Shown here: positions 24,609 to 33,198 of the stretch, piece after piece | Position numbering within the stretch: the stretch's first letter is position 1 | Layout: each line of letters opens with the position of its first letter | Assembly: GCA_047345645.1 (NCBI GenBank) | Contig: JBLEFH010000001.1 | Length of the DNA: 64,000 nucleotides | Direction: 5' to 3' (one strand) | From: JBLEFH01 sp047345645 | GTDB lineage: Bacteria > Pseudomonadota > Alphaproteobacteria > Rhodobacterales > Rhodobacteraceae | The notes under the pieces: generated by a model | The model's database searches: none | What the model saw: the letters and a program-made list of their open reading frames with translations, nothing else | Told to the model about the DNA's origin: nothing | Made by a program: the position numbers and the translations under genes

Positions 24609-25172
24609 TTACCCCAGAAGCAGCGTTGTTTCGTTGACGAAGGAAGCGACCGGGATATGGAGATTCTCCGGTGCCGGGCCTTTACGGATACGGCCAGCGG
24701 TGTCGTAATGCGAGCCGTGGCACGGGCAGAACCAGCCGCCGAAATCGCCAGCACCATCGCCGAGCGGGATACAGCCAAGATGGGTGCAAACGCCGATCAT
24801 CACCAGCCATTCGCCCGCTTCATCAAGGGTGCGGTTCGTGTCGATCGCCGGTGCATCGCCTGCGATATTCGGGTTTTCCGCCGTGGGGTCGATCAGGCCG
24901 GAGACATCTTCTAGCTCGCGCGCGGCGTTGATCTCGCTTTCCGAGCGGCGGCGGATGAAGACCGGCTTGCCCTGGAACATCACGGTGAGCTGGGTGCCCG
25001 GCTCAAGCGTCGAGATATCGACCTCGCGCTGAGCCTGCGCCTGCACATCCGCGGACGGATTCATCTGATTGACCAGCGGCCAGACCGCCGCACCAGCGGC
25101 AACGGCACCAGCGGCGCCCGTGGTTATATAGAGAAAATCACGGCGGGTTCCGTGTTGTTCATCCTGGGACAA
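24609..25172 (-). CDS. petA: Rieske iron-sulfur protein of the bc1 complex
   Basis: About 187 residues. The Tat-like/anchor N-terminus GTRRDFLYITTGAAGAVAAG is followed by NQMNPSADVQA, and the 2Fe-2S ligands are in CTHLGC and CPCHGSHYD. I prefer the TTG at 25172, which has GGGGAG six bases upstream and gives an N-terminus of the usual length (MSQDEQHGTRRDFLY). In-frame ATG 25190 would add six residues but has GGGGAG only two bases away. First gene of petABC, diverging from trmL. Confidence 0.94.
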   Translation of the reverse strand: MSQDEQHGTRRDFLYITTGAAGAVAAGAAVWPLVNQMNPSADVQAQAQREVDISTLEPGTQLTVMFQGKPVFIRRRSESEINAARELEDVSGLIDPTAENPNIAGDAPAIDTNRTLDEAGEWLVMIGVCTHLGCIPLGDGAGDFGGWFCPCHGSHYDTAGRIRKGPAPENLHIPVASFVNETTLLLG

Positions 25173-25341
25173 TGTCGTCTCCCCTTGCATGTCTCCCCGC
25201 GATGTTTGAGATCATCCCCATCCCGCGGTGAAAAATCGGCTAGGTCCGCGCCTCAAGTTTTCAAGGTGCAGTTCCGGCTTTGTGATATTCTGTAAAACCG
25301 CGCGGGTCCAGACGTGATTTTAGCGCAAGTGGAAGGAAACC

Positions 25342-25797
25342 ATGCGTTTAGCGGTCTATCAGCCGGATATTGCGCCGAATCTCGGGACAATGATCCGCCT
25401 CTGCGCCTGTCTCGATTTGCCCATCGAGGTGATTGAGCCCTGCGGCTTTCCCTTTTCGGTCAAGGCGCTAAGGCGGGCCGCGATGGATTACGCGCATCTG
25501 GCCGAGATCACGCGCCATGACGATTGGGCGGCGTTTCAGAGGGGTGTGCCCGGGCGGCGTGTCCTTCTGACCACAAAAGGCGAGCAAACGATCTGGGATT
25601 TTGCCTTCCAGCCCGACGATGTACTACTCATGGGCCGGGAATCGGCGGGCGTGCCGGATGCGGTGGCGCAGGCTTGCGAGGCGCGCGTGGTGATCCCGAT
25701 GGTGCAGGGCCGCTCGCTCAATGTCGCCGTGGCCGCCGGAATGGCGCTTGGCGAGGCAGTCCGCCAGACCCGCGAGCAGGAGCCCGCGCCCGATTAA
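25342..25797 (+). CDS. trmL: tRNA (cytidine/uridine-34 2'-O)-methyltransferase
   Basis: 151 residues, a minimal SPOUT (trefoil-knot) methyltransferase. The N-terminus AVYQPDIAPNLGTMIRLCA and the SAM-binding knot MGRESAGVPDAV and IPMVQGRSLNVAVAAG are typical of TrmL. It methylates the wobble ribose of tRNA-Leu species. GGAAGG precedes the ATG. Confidence 0.93.
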   Translation: MRLAVYQPDIAPNLGTMIRLCACLDLPIEVIEPCGFPFSVKALRRAAMDYAHLAEITRHDDWAAFQRGVPGRRVLLTTKGEQTIWDFAFQPDDVLLMGRESAGVPDAVAQACEARVVIPMVQGRSLNVAVAAGMALGEAVRQTREQEPAPD

Positions 25798-25876
25798 CGG
25801 ATCTTTGTCAGCCCCGGTTGGCAGGCGCGAAAATCCCGCGTAACCTGCCGCCATCTGATCCGAAACGGAGCCTTGC

Positions 25877-27022
25877 ATGACCCGTCTGCCTCGCAATGAG
25901 CCGCGCTTTTCTCAGCCTGTTCGGCAGATTCTCTTCATGTTGCTGGCGCTCATCGTCTTCGCCGCCGCCTGTGTGGCCGGAAGCGGAACCTTGCGGGCGA
26001 TCATCATGTCCTCGCCGCTCCTGAACGGGATCATCCTCGCGGTGTTCCTCATCGGCGTGCTGTCCTGTTTCTGGCAGGCGCTGACCCTTGTGCGCGCGGT
26101 CTCTTGGATCGAGGGCTTCGCGCTCGACCGCCCCGGTTTCGACGTGACGGACCCGCCGCGTCTGCTCGCGCCGCTCGCGACGCTATTAAAGGAACGCAAG
26201 AACCGCCGCGCCATTGGCTCCAGCTCTGCCCGCTCGATCCTCGACTCGGTCGGCACCCGTCTCGACGAGGCGCGCGACATCACCCGCTACATTATCAACC
26301 TGTTGATTTTCCTCGGCCTGCTGGGGACATTCTACGGCCTCGCCACCTCCATCCCCGCCATTGTGGACACGATCCGCTCGCTCGGCGAACAGGGCGAGGG
26401 CGGCGATATTTTCGGCCAACTGATCGGCGGACTTGAGGATCAACTCGGCGGCATGGGCACCGCTTTCGCCTCGTCGCTCCTCGGCCTCACCGGCTCGCTC
26501 GTCGTCGGCCTGCTCGACCTCTTCGCCGGACATGGGCAGAACCGCTTCTATATGGAGCTTGAAGAATGGCTCTCCTCCATCACCCGCATTTCCTTCGCAG
26601 GCGGCGAGGAAGAAGGCGGCGGGATGAAAGAAGGGTTTGCGGCGGCGCTCGAACAGCTTGGCGACCGGGTCGATGACCTCGGCGCTGCGGTCGATGATCT
26701 CGTCATGCAAAGCGCGCGCGGCGCGGCGGCGACCGAGGATTTGCTCGGCCTGTTGAAATTGCAGGCGGAGAAAGAGGAGCCCGCGAAACCCGAAACGCCT
26801 GCGGAGCCGGTGATCGACCCCGCCATCCCGCTTCTGGAGCGGATCGCGGCGGCGCAGGAGCAATCCGGCACCGGCTCGGACAAGGTCGCCTTCCACCGCA
26901 TCGAGACGCAACTCAATCAACTCATTGAGGAAATCGACGCCGGGCGGCAGGACAGCATCACCGCCCTGCGCGGCGATCTGCAGCGCCTCATCACCGCCAT
27001 CGAACGCGCGACCGAGGCCTGA
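25877..27022 (+). CDS. MotA/TolQ/ExbB-like proton-channel protein
   Basis: 381 residues: two N-terminal helices, a cytoplasmic loop, then two helices with the family signature NLLIFLGLLGTFYGLATSIP and GMGTAFASSLLGLTGSLVVGLLDL (about residues 138-220). The C-terminal 130 residues are charged and cytoplasmic. It should form the ion channel of a stator-type complex with the next gene (three-base gap). The role is not Tol or Ton: no tolA/tonB/exbD follows. Function unknown. Confidence 0.82.
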   Translation: MTRLPRNEPRFSQPVRQILFMLLALIVFAAACVAGSGTLRAIIMSSPLLNGIILAVFLIGVLSCFWQALTLVRAVSWIEGFALDRPGFDVTDPPRLLAPLATLLKERKNRRAIGSSSARSILDSVGTRLDEARDITRYIINLLIFLGLLGTFYGLATSIPAIVDTIRSLGEQGEGGDIFGQLIGGLEDQLGGMGTAFASSLLGLTGSLVVGLLDLFAGHGQNRFYMELEEWLSSITRISFAGGEEEGGGMKEGFAAALEQLGDRVDDLGAAVDDLVMQSARGAAATEDLLGLLKLQAEKEEPAKPETPAEPVIDPAIPLLERIAAAQEQSGTGSDKVAFHRIETQLNQLIEEIDAGRQDSITALRGDLQRLITAIERATEA

Positions 27023-27025
27023 CCC

Positions 27026-28291
27026 ATGGCACTCGCGCGGGCAAAACGGCAACGGTTCACGGCAGCGATCTGGCCCGGTTTCGTGGACGCCATCACCGCG
27101 CTGTTGCTCGTCATGATGTTCGTCCTGTCGATCTTCATGGTTGCGCAATTCGTGCTCAGGGATCAGATCGGTGCGCAGGAAAACGAACTCTCGCGCCTCA
27201 ACGCCGCGGTTGCTGGTCTCAACGCGGAACTGGCGCTGTCCAGCGACCAGATCTCCGAATTGGAGCGGCAGGCGGCGGCGCAAATGGACGAAGAGGAACG
27301 CTTGCAACTCGCCCTCGCGGCGGCCCGTGAGGAAATCGACGCCGAAACCGAGGCCGCGCGCCTCGCCGCCGCGCAGCGCGAAGCCGTCGAGGCGCTTCTG
27401 GCCGAGCGTGAGAGCGAGTTGCAGACAGCGCAAACCGAATTGGAAGAGGCGCAGACGGGATTGGACGCGGCACAAACCGAATTGGACGACGCCGAAACGG
27501 CCCGTCTCGCCAATGCCGCCGCGCTAGAGGCCTTGCGTGAGCGCTACGCGACGGCGGAAACCGACATGACCGACCTCGCCGCGCTGCTTGAAGCCGAACG
27601 CGCCAAGAGTGAAACGGCGGAGGCGGAAGCGGCGGCGCTGTCCGAACGCACGCAAACCCTTGCTCAGCAAATCGAGCGGATGAACACGCTTCTGGCCAAT
27701 GTCCGCTCCGAAAGCGCGGACCGTCAGGAGGAAATCGATAGCCTCGGCGGGCGGCTCAATTCCGCCCTCGCCACCATTGCCGAACAGGAAGCCGCCGAGC
27801 GCGCGCGGCTCGCCGAAGAGGCCGAGCAACTCCGCCGCGCCCAATCCGACTTCCTCGGCCGCGTCCGCGACGTAATGGAGGGCCGCGAGGGGGTTCGCAT
27901 GGTCGGCGACCGCTTCGTCTTCTCCTCCGAAGTGCTGTTCGACCCCGGCTCCGCCCAACTCGGCCCCGAAGGCCGCGCGCAAATCTCCAGCGTCGCCGAG
28001 GCGATCCGCGAGATTTCCGCCGACATCCCCGAGGAGGTGAACTGGGTCCTCCGCGTCGATGGCCACACCGATGTGACCCCGGTAGGCAGCAACAGCCGCT
28101 TCGAGGACAATTGGGACCTCAGCAACGCGCGAGCGCTCTCCGTCGTGCGCTATCTGGTTGACGAGGAAGGGATTCCCGCCAGCCGCCTCGCGGCCACCGG
28201 CTTTGGCGAATTCCAGCCGCTCGCCTCCGGACGCAGCCCCGAAGCGCTCGCCGCCAACCGCCGGATCGAGCTGAAATTCACTGAACGTTAA
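27026..28291 (+). CDS. OmpA/MotB-domain protein with long coiled coil
   Basis: 421 residues: one N-terminal helix (FVDAITALLLVMMFVLSIFMVAQFVL), about 230 residues of Ala/Glu/Gln-rich coiled coil, and a C-terminal OmpA-like peptidoglycan-binding domain (VLFDPGSAQLGPEGRAQI, DGHTDVTPVG, NWDLSNARALSVVRYL, NRRIELKF). The topology equals MotB with a periplasmic spacer. With the ExbB-like partner it probably couples proton flow to the cell wall. A 21-base heptad repeat is visible at 27429-27491. Confidence 0.84.
   Translation: MALARAKRQRFTAAIWPGFVDAITALLLVMMFVLSIFMVAQFVLRDQIGAQENELSRLNAAVAGLNAELALSSDQISELERQAAAQMDEEERLQLALAAAREEIDAETEAARLAAAQREAVEALLAERESELQTAQTELEEAQTGLDAAQTELDDAETARLANAAALEALRERYATAETDMTDLAALLEAERAKSETAEAEAAALSERTQTLAQQIERMNTLLANVRSESADRQEEIDSLGGRLNSALATIAEQEAAERARLAEEAEQLRRAQSDFLGRVRDVMEGREGVRMVGDRFVFSSEVLFDPGSAQLGPEGRAQISSVAEAIREISADIPEEVNWVLRVDGHTDVTPVGSNSRFEDNWDLSNARALSVVRYLVDEEGIPASRLAATGFGEFQPLASGRSPEALAANRRIELKFTER
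27429..27491 (+). repeat. Three 21-base tandem repeats (coiled-coil heptads)
   Basis: CAAACCGAATTGGA at 27431 and 27473, with the diverged CAGACGGGATTGGA between them at 27452. They encode AQTELEE, AQTGLDA and AQTELDD, three seven-residue coiled-coil repeats. A recent slip or duplication is likely. Confidence 0.7.
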
Positions 28292-28349
28292 CGCGCGCAG
28301 CCCTTGATTGGCCCGCCCGCTCGTGCCATCTCTCGCCGCACAATGAAAC

Positions 28350-28470
28350 TTCTCGGGGCGGGGCGAAATTCCCCACCGGCGGTGACAGCCCGCGAGCGCT
28401 CGGCACAGCCGAGGTCAGCAGATCCGGTGAAATTCCGGGGCCGACGGTGACAGTCCGGATGAAAGAGAAG
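28350..28470 (+). ncRNA. FMN riboswitch (RFN element)
   Basis: The RFN conserved parts are in order: GGGGCGGGGCGAAATTCCCC, ACCGGCGGTGACAGCCCGCGAGC, GTCAGCAGATCCGGTGAAATTCC, then GGGCCGACGGTGACAGTCCGGATGAAAGAGAA. It senses FMN. A GC stem, GGGCCGC/GCGGCCC at 28471-28488, follows without a T-run, so the expression platform may act on translation. The gene behind it is the RibN-type transporter. Confidence 0.95.
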
Positions 28471-28522
28471 GGGCCGCCCGCGGCCCTTGCAGCCTTGAGT
28501 TATGCGCAAGGAAGGAACCCGC

Positions 28523-29404
28523 ATGACTCTCACCCATCTCCACCGCCCGCGCCGCGGCGCGGCCCTGATGATCGGCGCCGGCGCGCTCTTCGCGCTCGCC
28601 AACACCGCCGTGCAATACGCTGTCATGAGCCAATCCGTCAGCGCGCCAAGCGTCGCTTTCTGGCAATATGGCATCGCCCTTCTGGCCATGCTGCCCACTC
28701 TTCGCGGCTTCTCGGCTTTGAAAACGCAGCATCCTCTCAGCCATATCCTGCGCGTCGCCCTCAGTGCGGCGGGCATCCAGCTTTGGGTGATGGGCCTGGC
28801 CTATGTGCCGATCTGGCAGGCCATCGCGCTGGTTATGCTGTCGCCGTTTTTCGTGACCATCGGCGCGTCCGTCTGGCTCGGCGAGGCGCTGACCCTGCCG
28901 CGGATCGTGGCTGTGATCACAGGCTTTGTCGGCGGGATGGTCATCCTCGCGCCATGGTCCGAAAGCTTCGATCTCCATGCGCTCTACCCGGTCGGCGCGG
29001 CGGTGTTCTGGGCGGGCGTGTCGCTGCTCACCAAGAAACTCGGCGCGCGCGATTCCGCGCAAACCCTCACACTCTACCTGCTGCTCCTGCTCACGCCCTT
29101 TAACGCCATCGTCGCCCTGCCAAGCGGCTTTGCGCTCCCGCTCGGGCTCACCGGCGCGACGGTCCTCGGCGCCGGGCTCGCCACCGCGCTGGCGCAATTC
29201 ATGCTGGCTCGTGCTTACCAGATCGCCGATGCGAGCTATCTCCAGCCCTTCGATCACCTCAAACTGCCGCTGAATGTCGCCCTCGGCGTGCTGGCTTTCG
29301 GCTTCATCCCGCCCGGCACACTCTGGCTCGGGGCGCTTCTGATCGTCGGCGCGTCCTTCGCGCTCTACCAGATCGAAACGCTGCAAGTGAAAGCGCGCGC
29401 ATAA
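28523..29404 (+). CDS. ribN: Riboflavin importer RibN-type (EamA/DMT family)
   Basis: 293-residue membrane protein with ten hydrophobic helices and two EamA repeats. The FMN riboswitch directly upstream is the main reason to call it RibN, the alphaproteobacterial riboflavin transporter. ATG 28523 has AAGGAAGG about eight bases upstream; ATG 28502 is in frame but lacks a site. It contains one TGTGATCACA palindrome. Confidence 0.85.
   Translation: MTLTHLHRPRRGAALMIGAGALFALANTAVQYAVMSQSVSAPSVAFWQYGIALLAMLPTLRGFSALKTQHPLSHILRVALSAAGIQLWVMGLAYVPIWQAIALVMLSPFFVTIGASVWLGEALTLPRIVAVITGFVGGMVILAPWSESFDLHALYPVGAAVFWAGVSLLTKKLGARDSAQTLTLYLLLLLTPFNAIVALPSGFALPLGLTGATVLGAGLATALAQFMLARAYQIADASYLQPFDHLKLPLNVALGVLAFGFIPPGTLWLGALLIVGASFALYQIETLQVKARA
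28912..28921. repeat. TGTGATCACA palindrome copy 6
   Basis: In ribN; read A-V-I-T-G. Confidence 0.85.
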
Positions 29405-29428
29405 AAAAACGGGGGCGCGTGGCCCCCG
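29402..29428 (-). terminator. Intrinsic terminator for hmgA
   Basis: On the minus strand CGGGGGC, CACGC, GCCCCCG then a run of eight T (plus-strand A-run at 29403-29409). It lies between the convergent ribN and hmgA. Confidence 0.7.
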
Positions 29429-29456
29429 AAGTCAACAGGAAAGGAAGGTGACGGCG

Positions 29457-30821
29457 CTAGTCTTTCAGACCAGGCGCGCCGTCGAATTTCTTCTCAAGAC
29501 TGTCCCAGCAGTCGACGTAATTGTCCTGCAGCGGCATCTCATTGGCGGCGAAGGCCGTGAGATGCTGCGGGAAACGTGTCTCGAACATGAACTGCATGGT
29601 GTTGTCCTGCTTGACCGGCTTCATCGGCTCGTTGGAGCCATGCTCGAACGCGTCGCGATCCGGGCCATGCGGCAGCATCATGTTGTGCAGGCTCATCCCG
29701 CCGGGGACGAACCCCTCGGGCTTGGCGTCGTAAATGCCGTAAATATTGCCCATCAATTCGGACATGATGTTCTTGTGATACCAGGGCGGGCGGAAGCTGT
29801 GCTCAGCCACCATCCAACGTTCGCGGAAAAGGACAAAGTCAATATTCGCCGTCCCTTCCTGACCCGACGGTGCGGTCAGAACGGTGAAAATCGACGGATC
29901 GGGATGGTCGAACAGGATCGCACCGACGGGCGAATAGGTCCGCAGATCGTATTTATAGGCACAATAATTGCCGTGCCACGCGACGATATCGAGCGGCGAA
30001 TGATCGATATAGCTCTCGTGGAACTGGCCGCACCATTTGATGACCACACGTGATTTCGCTTCGCGATTCTCAAAAGCCGCCACGGGGCATTTGAAATCGC
30101 GCGGATTGGCGAGACAGTTGGCGCCGATCGGCCCGCGCCCCGGAAGATCGAATTTCTGGCCGTAATTCTCGCAGACAAAGCCACGCGCCGGGCCTTCGAT
30201 CACCTCAACACGGTAAACGAGGCCGCGCGGCAGGATGGCAATTTCCTTCGGCTCCAGATCAATGATGCCAAGCTCGGTGCAGAACCGCAGTTTGCCCTCC
30301 TGCGGAACGACCAGAAGCTCACTGTCGGCGGAATAAAAATACTCATCTTCCATGGACTTGGTGACCAGATAGAGATGCGTCGCCATCCCAACCTGCGTGT
30401 TCACATCGCCCGCCGTGGTGACGGTGCGCATCCCCGTGATCCAAGTCAGATCTTGCTCACTGTGCGGCAGCGGATCCCAGCGATATTGGCCGAGGCTGAT
30501 GACATCAGGGTCCACATTTGGGGCGGATTTCCAATAGGGCAGGTCGATTTTCTCAAAACGGCCGACATGCTTCACCGACGGGCGGATCCGGTAGCACCAA
30601 GTCCTCTCGTTCTGGCCACGCGGCGCGGTGAAAGCGGTGCCGGAAAGCTGCTCCGCATAGAGACCATACTCGACCTTTTGCGGGCTGTTCTGACCCTGCG
30701 GCAGCGCGCCCGGCAGGGCTTCAGTTTCAAAATCATTCCCGAATCCAGGCATATAGCCCTCATGGGTGCCGGTGGTATCCGTCGCCCGGATCATGCCCTT
30801 CGGAAGCTCTTGGCTGGTCAT
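29457..30821 (-). CDS. hmgA: Homogentisate 1,2-dioxygenase
   Basis: 454 residues. The family signature YMPGFGNDFETEALPGALP lies near the N-terminus, and the iron-ligand region RPPWYHKNIMSELMGNIYG lies near residue 320. It opens homogentisate to 4-maleylacetoacetate, which MaiA and FahA (encoded 5-8 kb away) process. ATG 30821 has GGAGG nine bases upstream. It diverges from marR with a MarR-like palindrome in the gap. Confidence 0.96.
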   Translation of the reverse strand: MTSQELPKGMIRATDTTGTHEGYMPGFGNDFETEALPGALPQGQNSPQKVEYGLYAEQLSGTAFTAPRGQNERTWCYRIRPSVKHVGRFEKIDLPYWKSAPNVDPDVISLGQYRWDPLPHSEQDLTWITGMRTVTTAGDVNTQVGMATHLYLVTKSMEDEYFYSADSELLVVPQEGKLRFCTELGIIDLEPKEIAILPRGLVYRVEVIEGPARGFVCENYGQKFDLPGRGPIGANCLANPRDFKCPVAAFENREAKSRVVIKWCGQFHESYIDHSPLDIVAWHGNYCAYKYDLRTYSPVGAILFDHPDPSIFTVLTAPSGQEGTANIDFVLFRERWMVAEHSFRPPWYHKNIMSELMGNIYGIYDAKPEGFVPGGMSLHNMMLPHGPDRDAFEHGSNEPMKPVKQDNTMQFMFETRFPQHLTAFAANEMPLQDNYVDCWDSLEKKFDGAPGLKD

Positions 30822-30875
30822 GTCATCCTCCTGATTCTGCCGCGCGGCAATGGTCAACTCTTGCCCACAATAATC

Positions 30876-30891
30876 AGTTGCAAATGCAACT
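30876..30891. promoter_or_regulatory. Candidate MarR operator between hmgA and marR
   Basis: AGTTGCAAATGCAACT: a perfect 7+2+7 inverted repeat in the intergenic region shared by hmgA and marR. The related AGTTGCAAACAAAACT is before fahA. Local MarR control is inference from position and form. Confidence 0.65.
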
Positions 30892-30964
30892 AAGTCAAGC
30901 GAAACTTGTCGCATCCACAACAATGGGGTATCGCCCTTAACAACTTCAAAAGGCGGGATAGAAA

Positions 30965-31426
30965 ATGACTGGACCGGGCTTCGATCTTGATGAATTTCTT
31001 CCGTATTTGCTGAACCGGGCGGCCGAGCGCGCCAGCCGTGGGTTCGAGGCGATTTACAAATCGCGCTATGGGATGACGCGGACGCAATGGCGCGTCATGG
31101 CGCATCTGGGGCAGTTCGGCCCGCAGCGCGCGAGCGAGATTTGCGCGCGGGCGCTGGTGGAAAAAACCAAGGTCTCGCGGGCGGTGAAGGCGCTGGAAGA
31201 TAAGGCGCATCTGCGCCGCGAAAAATCCATCGCGGATCGCCGCGCCGAGACGTTGATGCTGACCGATGCGGGGCGCGAGGTCTTTGCGGATCTCAGCCGC
31301 GAGGCGGTGCGATTCGATGATGAACTCCGCGCGGTGATGGGGGTGCGCGACAGCAGCGAGTTGCAACGTCTGCTGCGCGCTTTGGGGGAGATGCGCCCGC
31401 CCTCAGGTAATGAGCGCGAGCGATAA
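30965..31426 (+). CDS. MarR-family transcriptional regulator
   Basis: 153 residues, a winged-helix MarR protein. YGMTRTQWRVMAHLGQFGPQ, CARALVEKTKVSRAVKALEDK (recognition helix) and DRRAETLMLTDAGREVF (wing) are diagnostic. It diverges from hmgA and is the likely repressor of the homogentisate genes, released by a pathway aromatic acid. Its 3' end overlaps the convergent dctM gene by 24 bases. Confidence 0.92.
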   Translation: MTGPGFDLDEFLPYLLNRAAERASRGFEAIYKSRYGMTRTQWRVMAHLGQFGPQRASEICARALVEKTKVSRAVKALEDKAHLRREKSIADRRAETLMLTDAGREVFADLSREAVRFDDELRAVMGVRDSSELQRLLRALGEMRPPSGNERER

Positions 31427-32713
31427 CCACGGCACCCCGATAATCAGCGCGAGGCGCAGAATATCGGCGAGCCAGAAGAACAGAATCCCCCGAAAGATCG
31501 TTCCGAGCGAGACATCCGGCAGCACGGAGCGCATGACGAACACATTCATGCCCACGGGCGGCGTGATCAGTGAGACCTCGGTGACGACCACCACAATCAC
31601 GGCGAACCAGATCAGCGCGGTATCGGGGTTCGACAGGATGTCGAGGCCGAAATCGAGCTGATAGATCAGTGGGTAGAAGACCGGCACCGTCAGCAGGATC
31701 ATCGACAGGCTTTCGAGAACGCAGCCGAGGATCAGGTAGATCACCACGATCACGGCGAGCACCCACCAGGCGCTGATCTCGCGGTCAAAAACCAGATCGG
31801 CAAGCGCGTCGGGCAGGCCCGCATAGGTGATGAAATTGCCGAAAATCTCCGCGCCGATGATGATCGCGAAGATCATGGCCGAGGCGGTGGCGCTGTCGAA
31901 AAACGCGCTCCAGATGTTTTGGCGGGTCAGCCCGCCCATGATGGCTGCGATGAAAAGGGCCGCAGCCGCGCCCATCCCGGCGGCTTCGATAGGCGTGAAG
32001 AACCCGCCATAGATACCGATCATGATGAAGGCGAAGAGGCCGAGCGTTGCGATCACGCCGAAAAAATCGCGGCGGGACATGGGCTCGGATTCGGTCACGG
32101 GCGGGGCGAGGTCCGGGTTCAGGCGGACGGCGACCATCACCGCGAGCAAGTAAAGAACCACGCCGAGCAGGCCCGGAATGATGCCTGCAAGGAAGAGTTT
32201 GCCAATATCGCTTTCGGTCAGCAGGCCAAAGATGATCATGACCACTGAGGGCGGAATGAGGATCCCGAGCGTCCCGCCCGCCGCGATAGAGCCGGTCGCG
32301 AGACTGTCGTGATAGCCGAAACGGCGCATGGAGGGCATCGCCACTTTCGACATGGTCGCGGCTGTCGCGAGGGACGAGCCGCAGACCGCCGAAAAGCCGC
32401 CGCAGGAGAGAACGCTGGCCATGGCGAGGCCGCCGCGCATCCGCCCGAAAATGCGGTCCGCGCCGACGAAAAGCCCGTGGGCGATGCCGGAGACGGCGAG
32501 GATATTGCCCATCAAAATAAAGAGCGGGACGACAGACAGTGAATAGTTCAGCCCGGTCTCATAGACCGCATTGCCGACCATCGCGCCCGCGGCGGAAAAG
32601 TCGCGCATGATGGCGAAGCCGACGCCGCCAACCGCGGCCATGGCGAAGGCGATCGGCACGCGGGCGAACACCATGATAAGAAGGATCGCAAAAGCGATAA
32701 GGGAGATGGTCAC
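31403..32713 (-). CDS. dctM: TRAP transporter large permease (DctM)
   Basis: 436 residues with about twelve membrane helices. Typical DctM sequences are FILMGNILAVSGIAHGLF, GGFSAVCGSSLATAATMSKVAMP and TPPVGMNVFVMRSVLPDVSLG. It is the sodium-driven permease of a TRAP system. The GTG start at 32713 has GAGGA upstream and overlaps the dctQ stop (GTGA). Last gene of the run that begins with fahA. Confidence 0.93.
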   Translation of the reverse strand: MTISLIAFAILLIMVFARVPIAFAMAAVGGVGFAIMRDFSAAGAMVGNAVYETGLNYSLSVVPLFILMGNILAVSGIAHGLFVGADRIFGRMRGGLAMASVLSCGGFSAVCGSSLATAATMSKVAMPSMRRFGYHDSLATGSIAAGGTLGILIPPSVVMIIFGLLTESDIGKLFLAGIIPGLLGVVLYLLAVMVAVRLNPDLAPPVTESEPMSRRDFFGVIATLGLFAFIMIGIYGGFFTPIEAAGMGAAAALFIAAIMGGLTRQNIWSAFFDSATASAMIFAIIIGAEIFGNFITYAGLPDALADLVFDREISAWWVLAVIVVIYLILGCVLESLSMILLTVPVFYPLIYQLDFGLDILSNPDTALIWFAVIVVVVTEVSLITPPVGMNVFVMRSVLPDVSLGTIFRGILFFWLADILRLALIIGVPWLSLALIT

Positions 32714-33198
32714 GGGGTGTCCTCTTGAGCGTCCTGCACGAGGGCAGGGGCCTGCGTCGTCGGGCGGCGCAGCAGCATGATAAGGGCGGAGACAAAGCAA
32801 CTGAGCGCGGCGCCGTAAGCGAGCGGCGCAAGCGGAAGCGACAAGGCGCTGGTGCGCGCGCCGTCATGGCCGAGCGTGTTGCCCTGAAGCACCAGACGGT
32901 AGCCGAAATAGGCCAGCACACAGGCCGCACCGATCCCGGCGAGCCGTCCCAGCAGGCGTTGCACCCACTCGGGCAGCAGATGGAGCGCAAGATCGACCTC
33001 CACATGACTGCCCGCCGCCGTGGTGAGGGGCAGCGCCGCGAAAACCAGAGCGCCGAGAAGCACTTGCGTCAACTCATAGGCCCCGGTCAGCGGCGCGTTG
33101 AGCACATAGCGCCCCACCACGTCGATGCAGGTCACAAGGGTCAGCCCCAGCATCAAAAGGATGCAGAGGCCGCCCAAAATGTGCTTGGCAGCGGTCAT
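32710..33198 (-). CDS. dctQ: TRAP transporter small permease (DctQ)
   Basis: 162 residues with four hydrophobic helices; VTCIDVVGRYVLNAPLTGAYELTQ and LPLTTAAGSHVEVDL are standard DctQ blocks. It joins DctM in the membrane. It overlaps both neighbours by four bases. Confidence 0.9.
   Translation of the reverse strand: MTAAKHILGGLCILLMLGLTLVTCIDVVGRYVLNAPLTGAYELTQVLLGALVFAALPLTTAAGSHVEVDLALHLLPEWVQRLLGRLAGIGAACVLAYFGYRLVLQGNTLGHDGARTSALSLPLAPLAYGAALSCFVSALIMLLRRPTTQAPALVQDAQEDTP

Noticed and set aside
22470..24914. Long open frame antisense to petABC
   Set aside because: Shadow of the unmistakable cytochrome bc1 genes.
25877..28291. ZorA/ZorB defence genes (Zorya)
   Set aside because: The fold types match, but the coiled coil is in the OmpA-type partner, not in the MotA-like one, and no ZorC, ZorD or other defence gene is near; neighbours are trmL and ribN.
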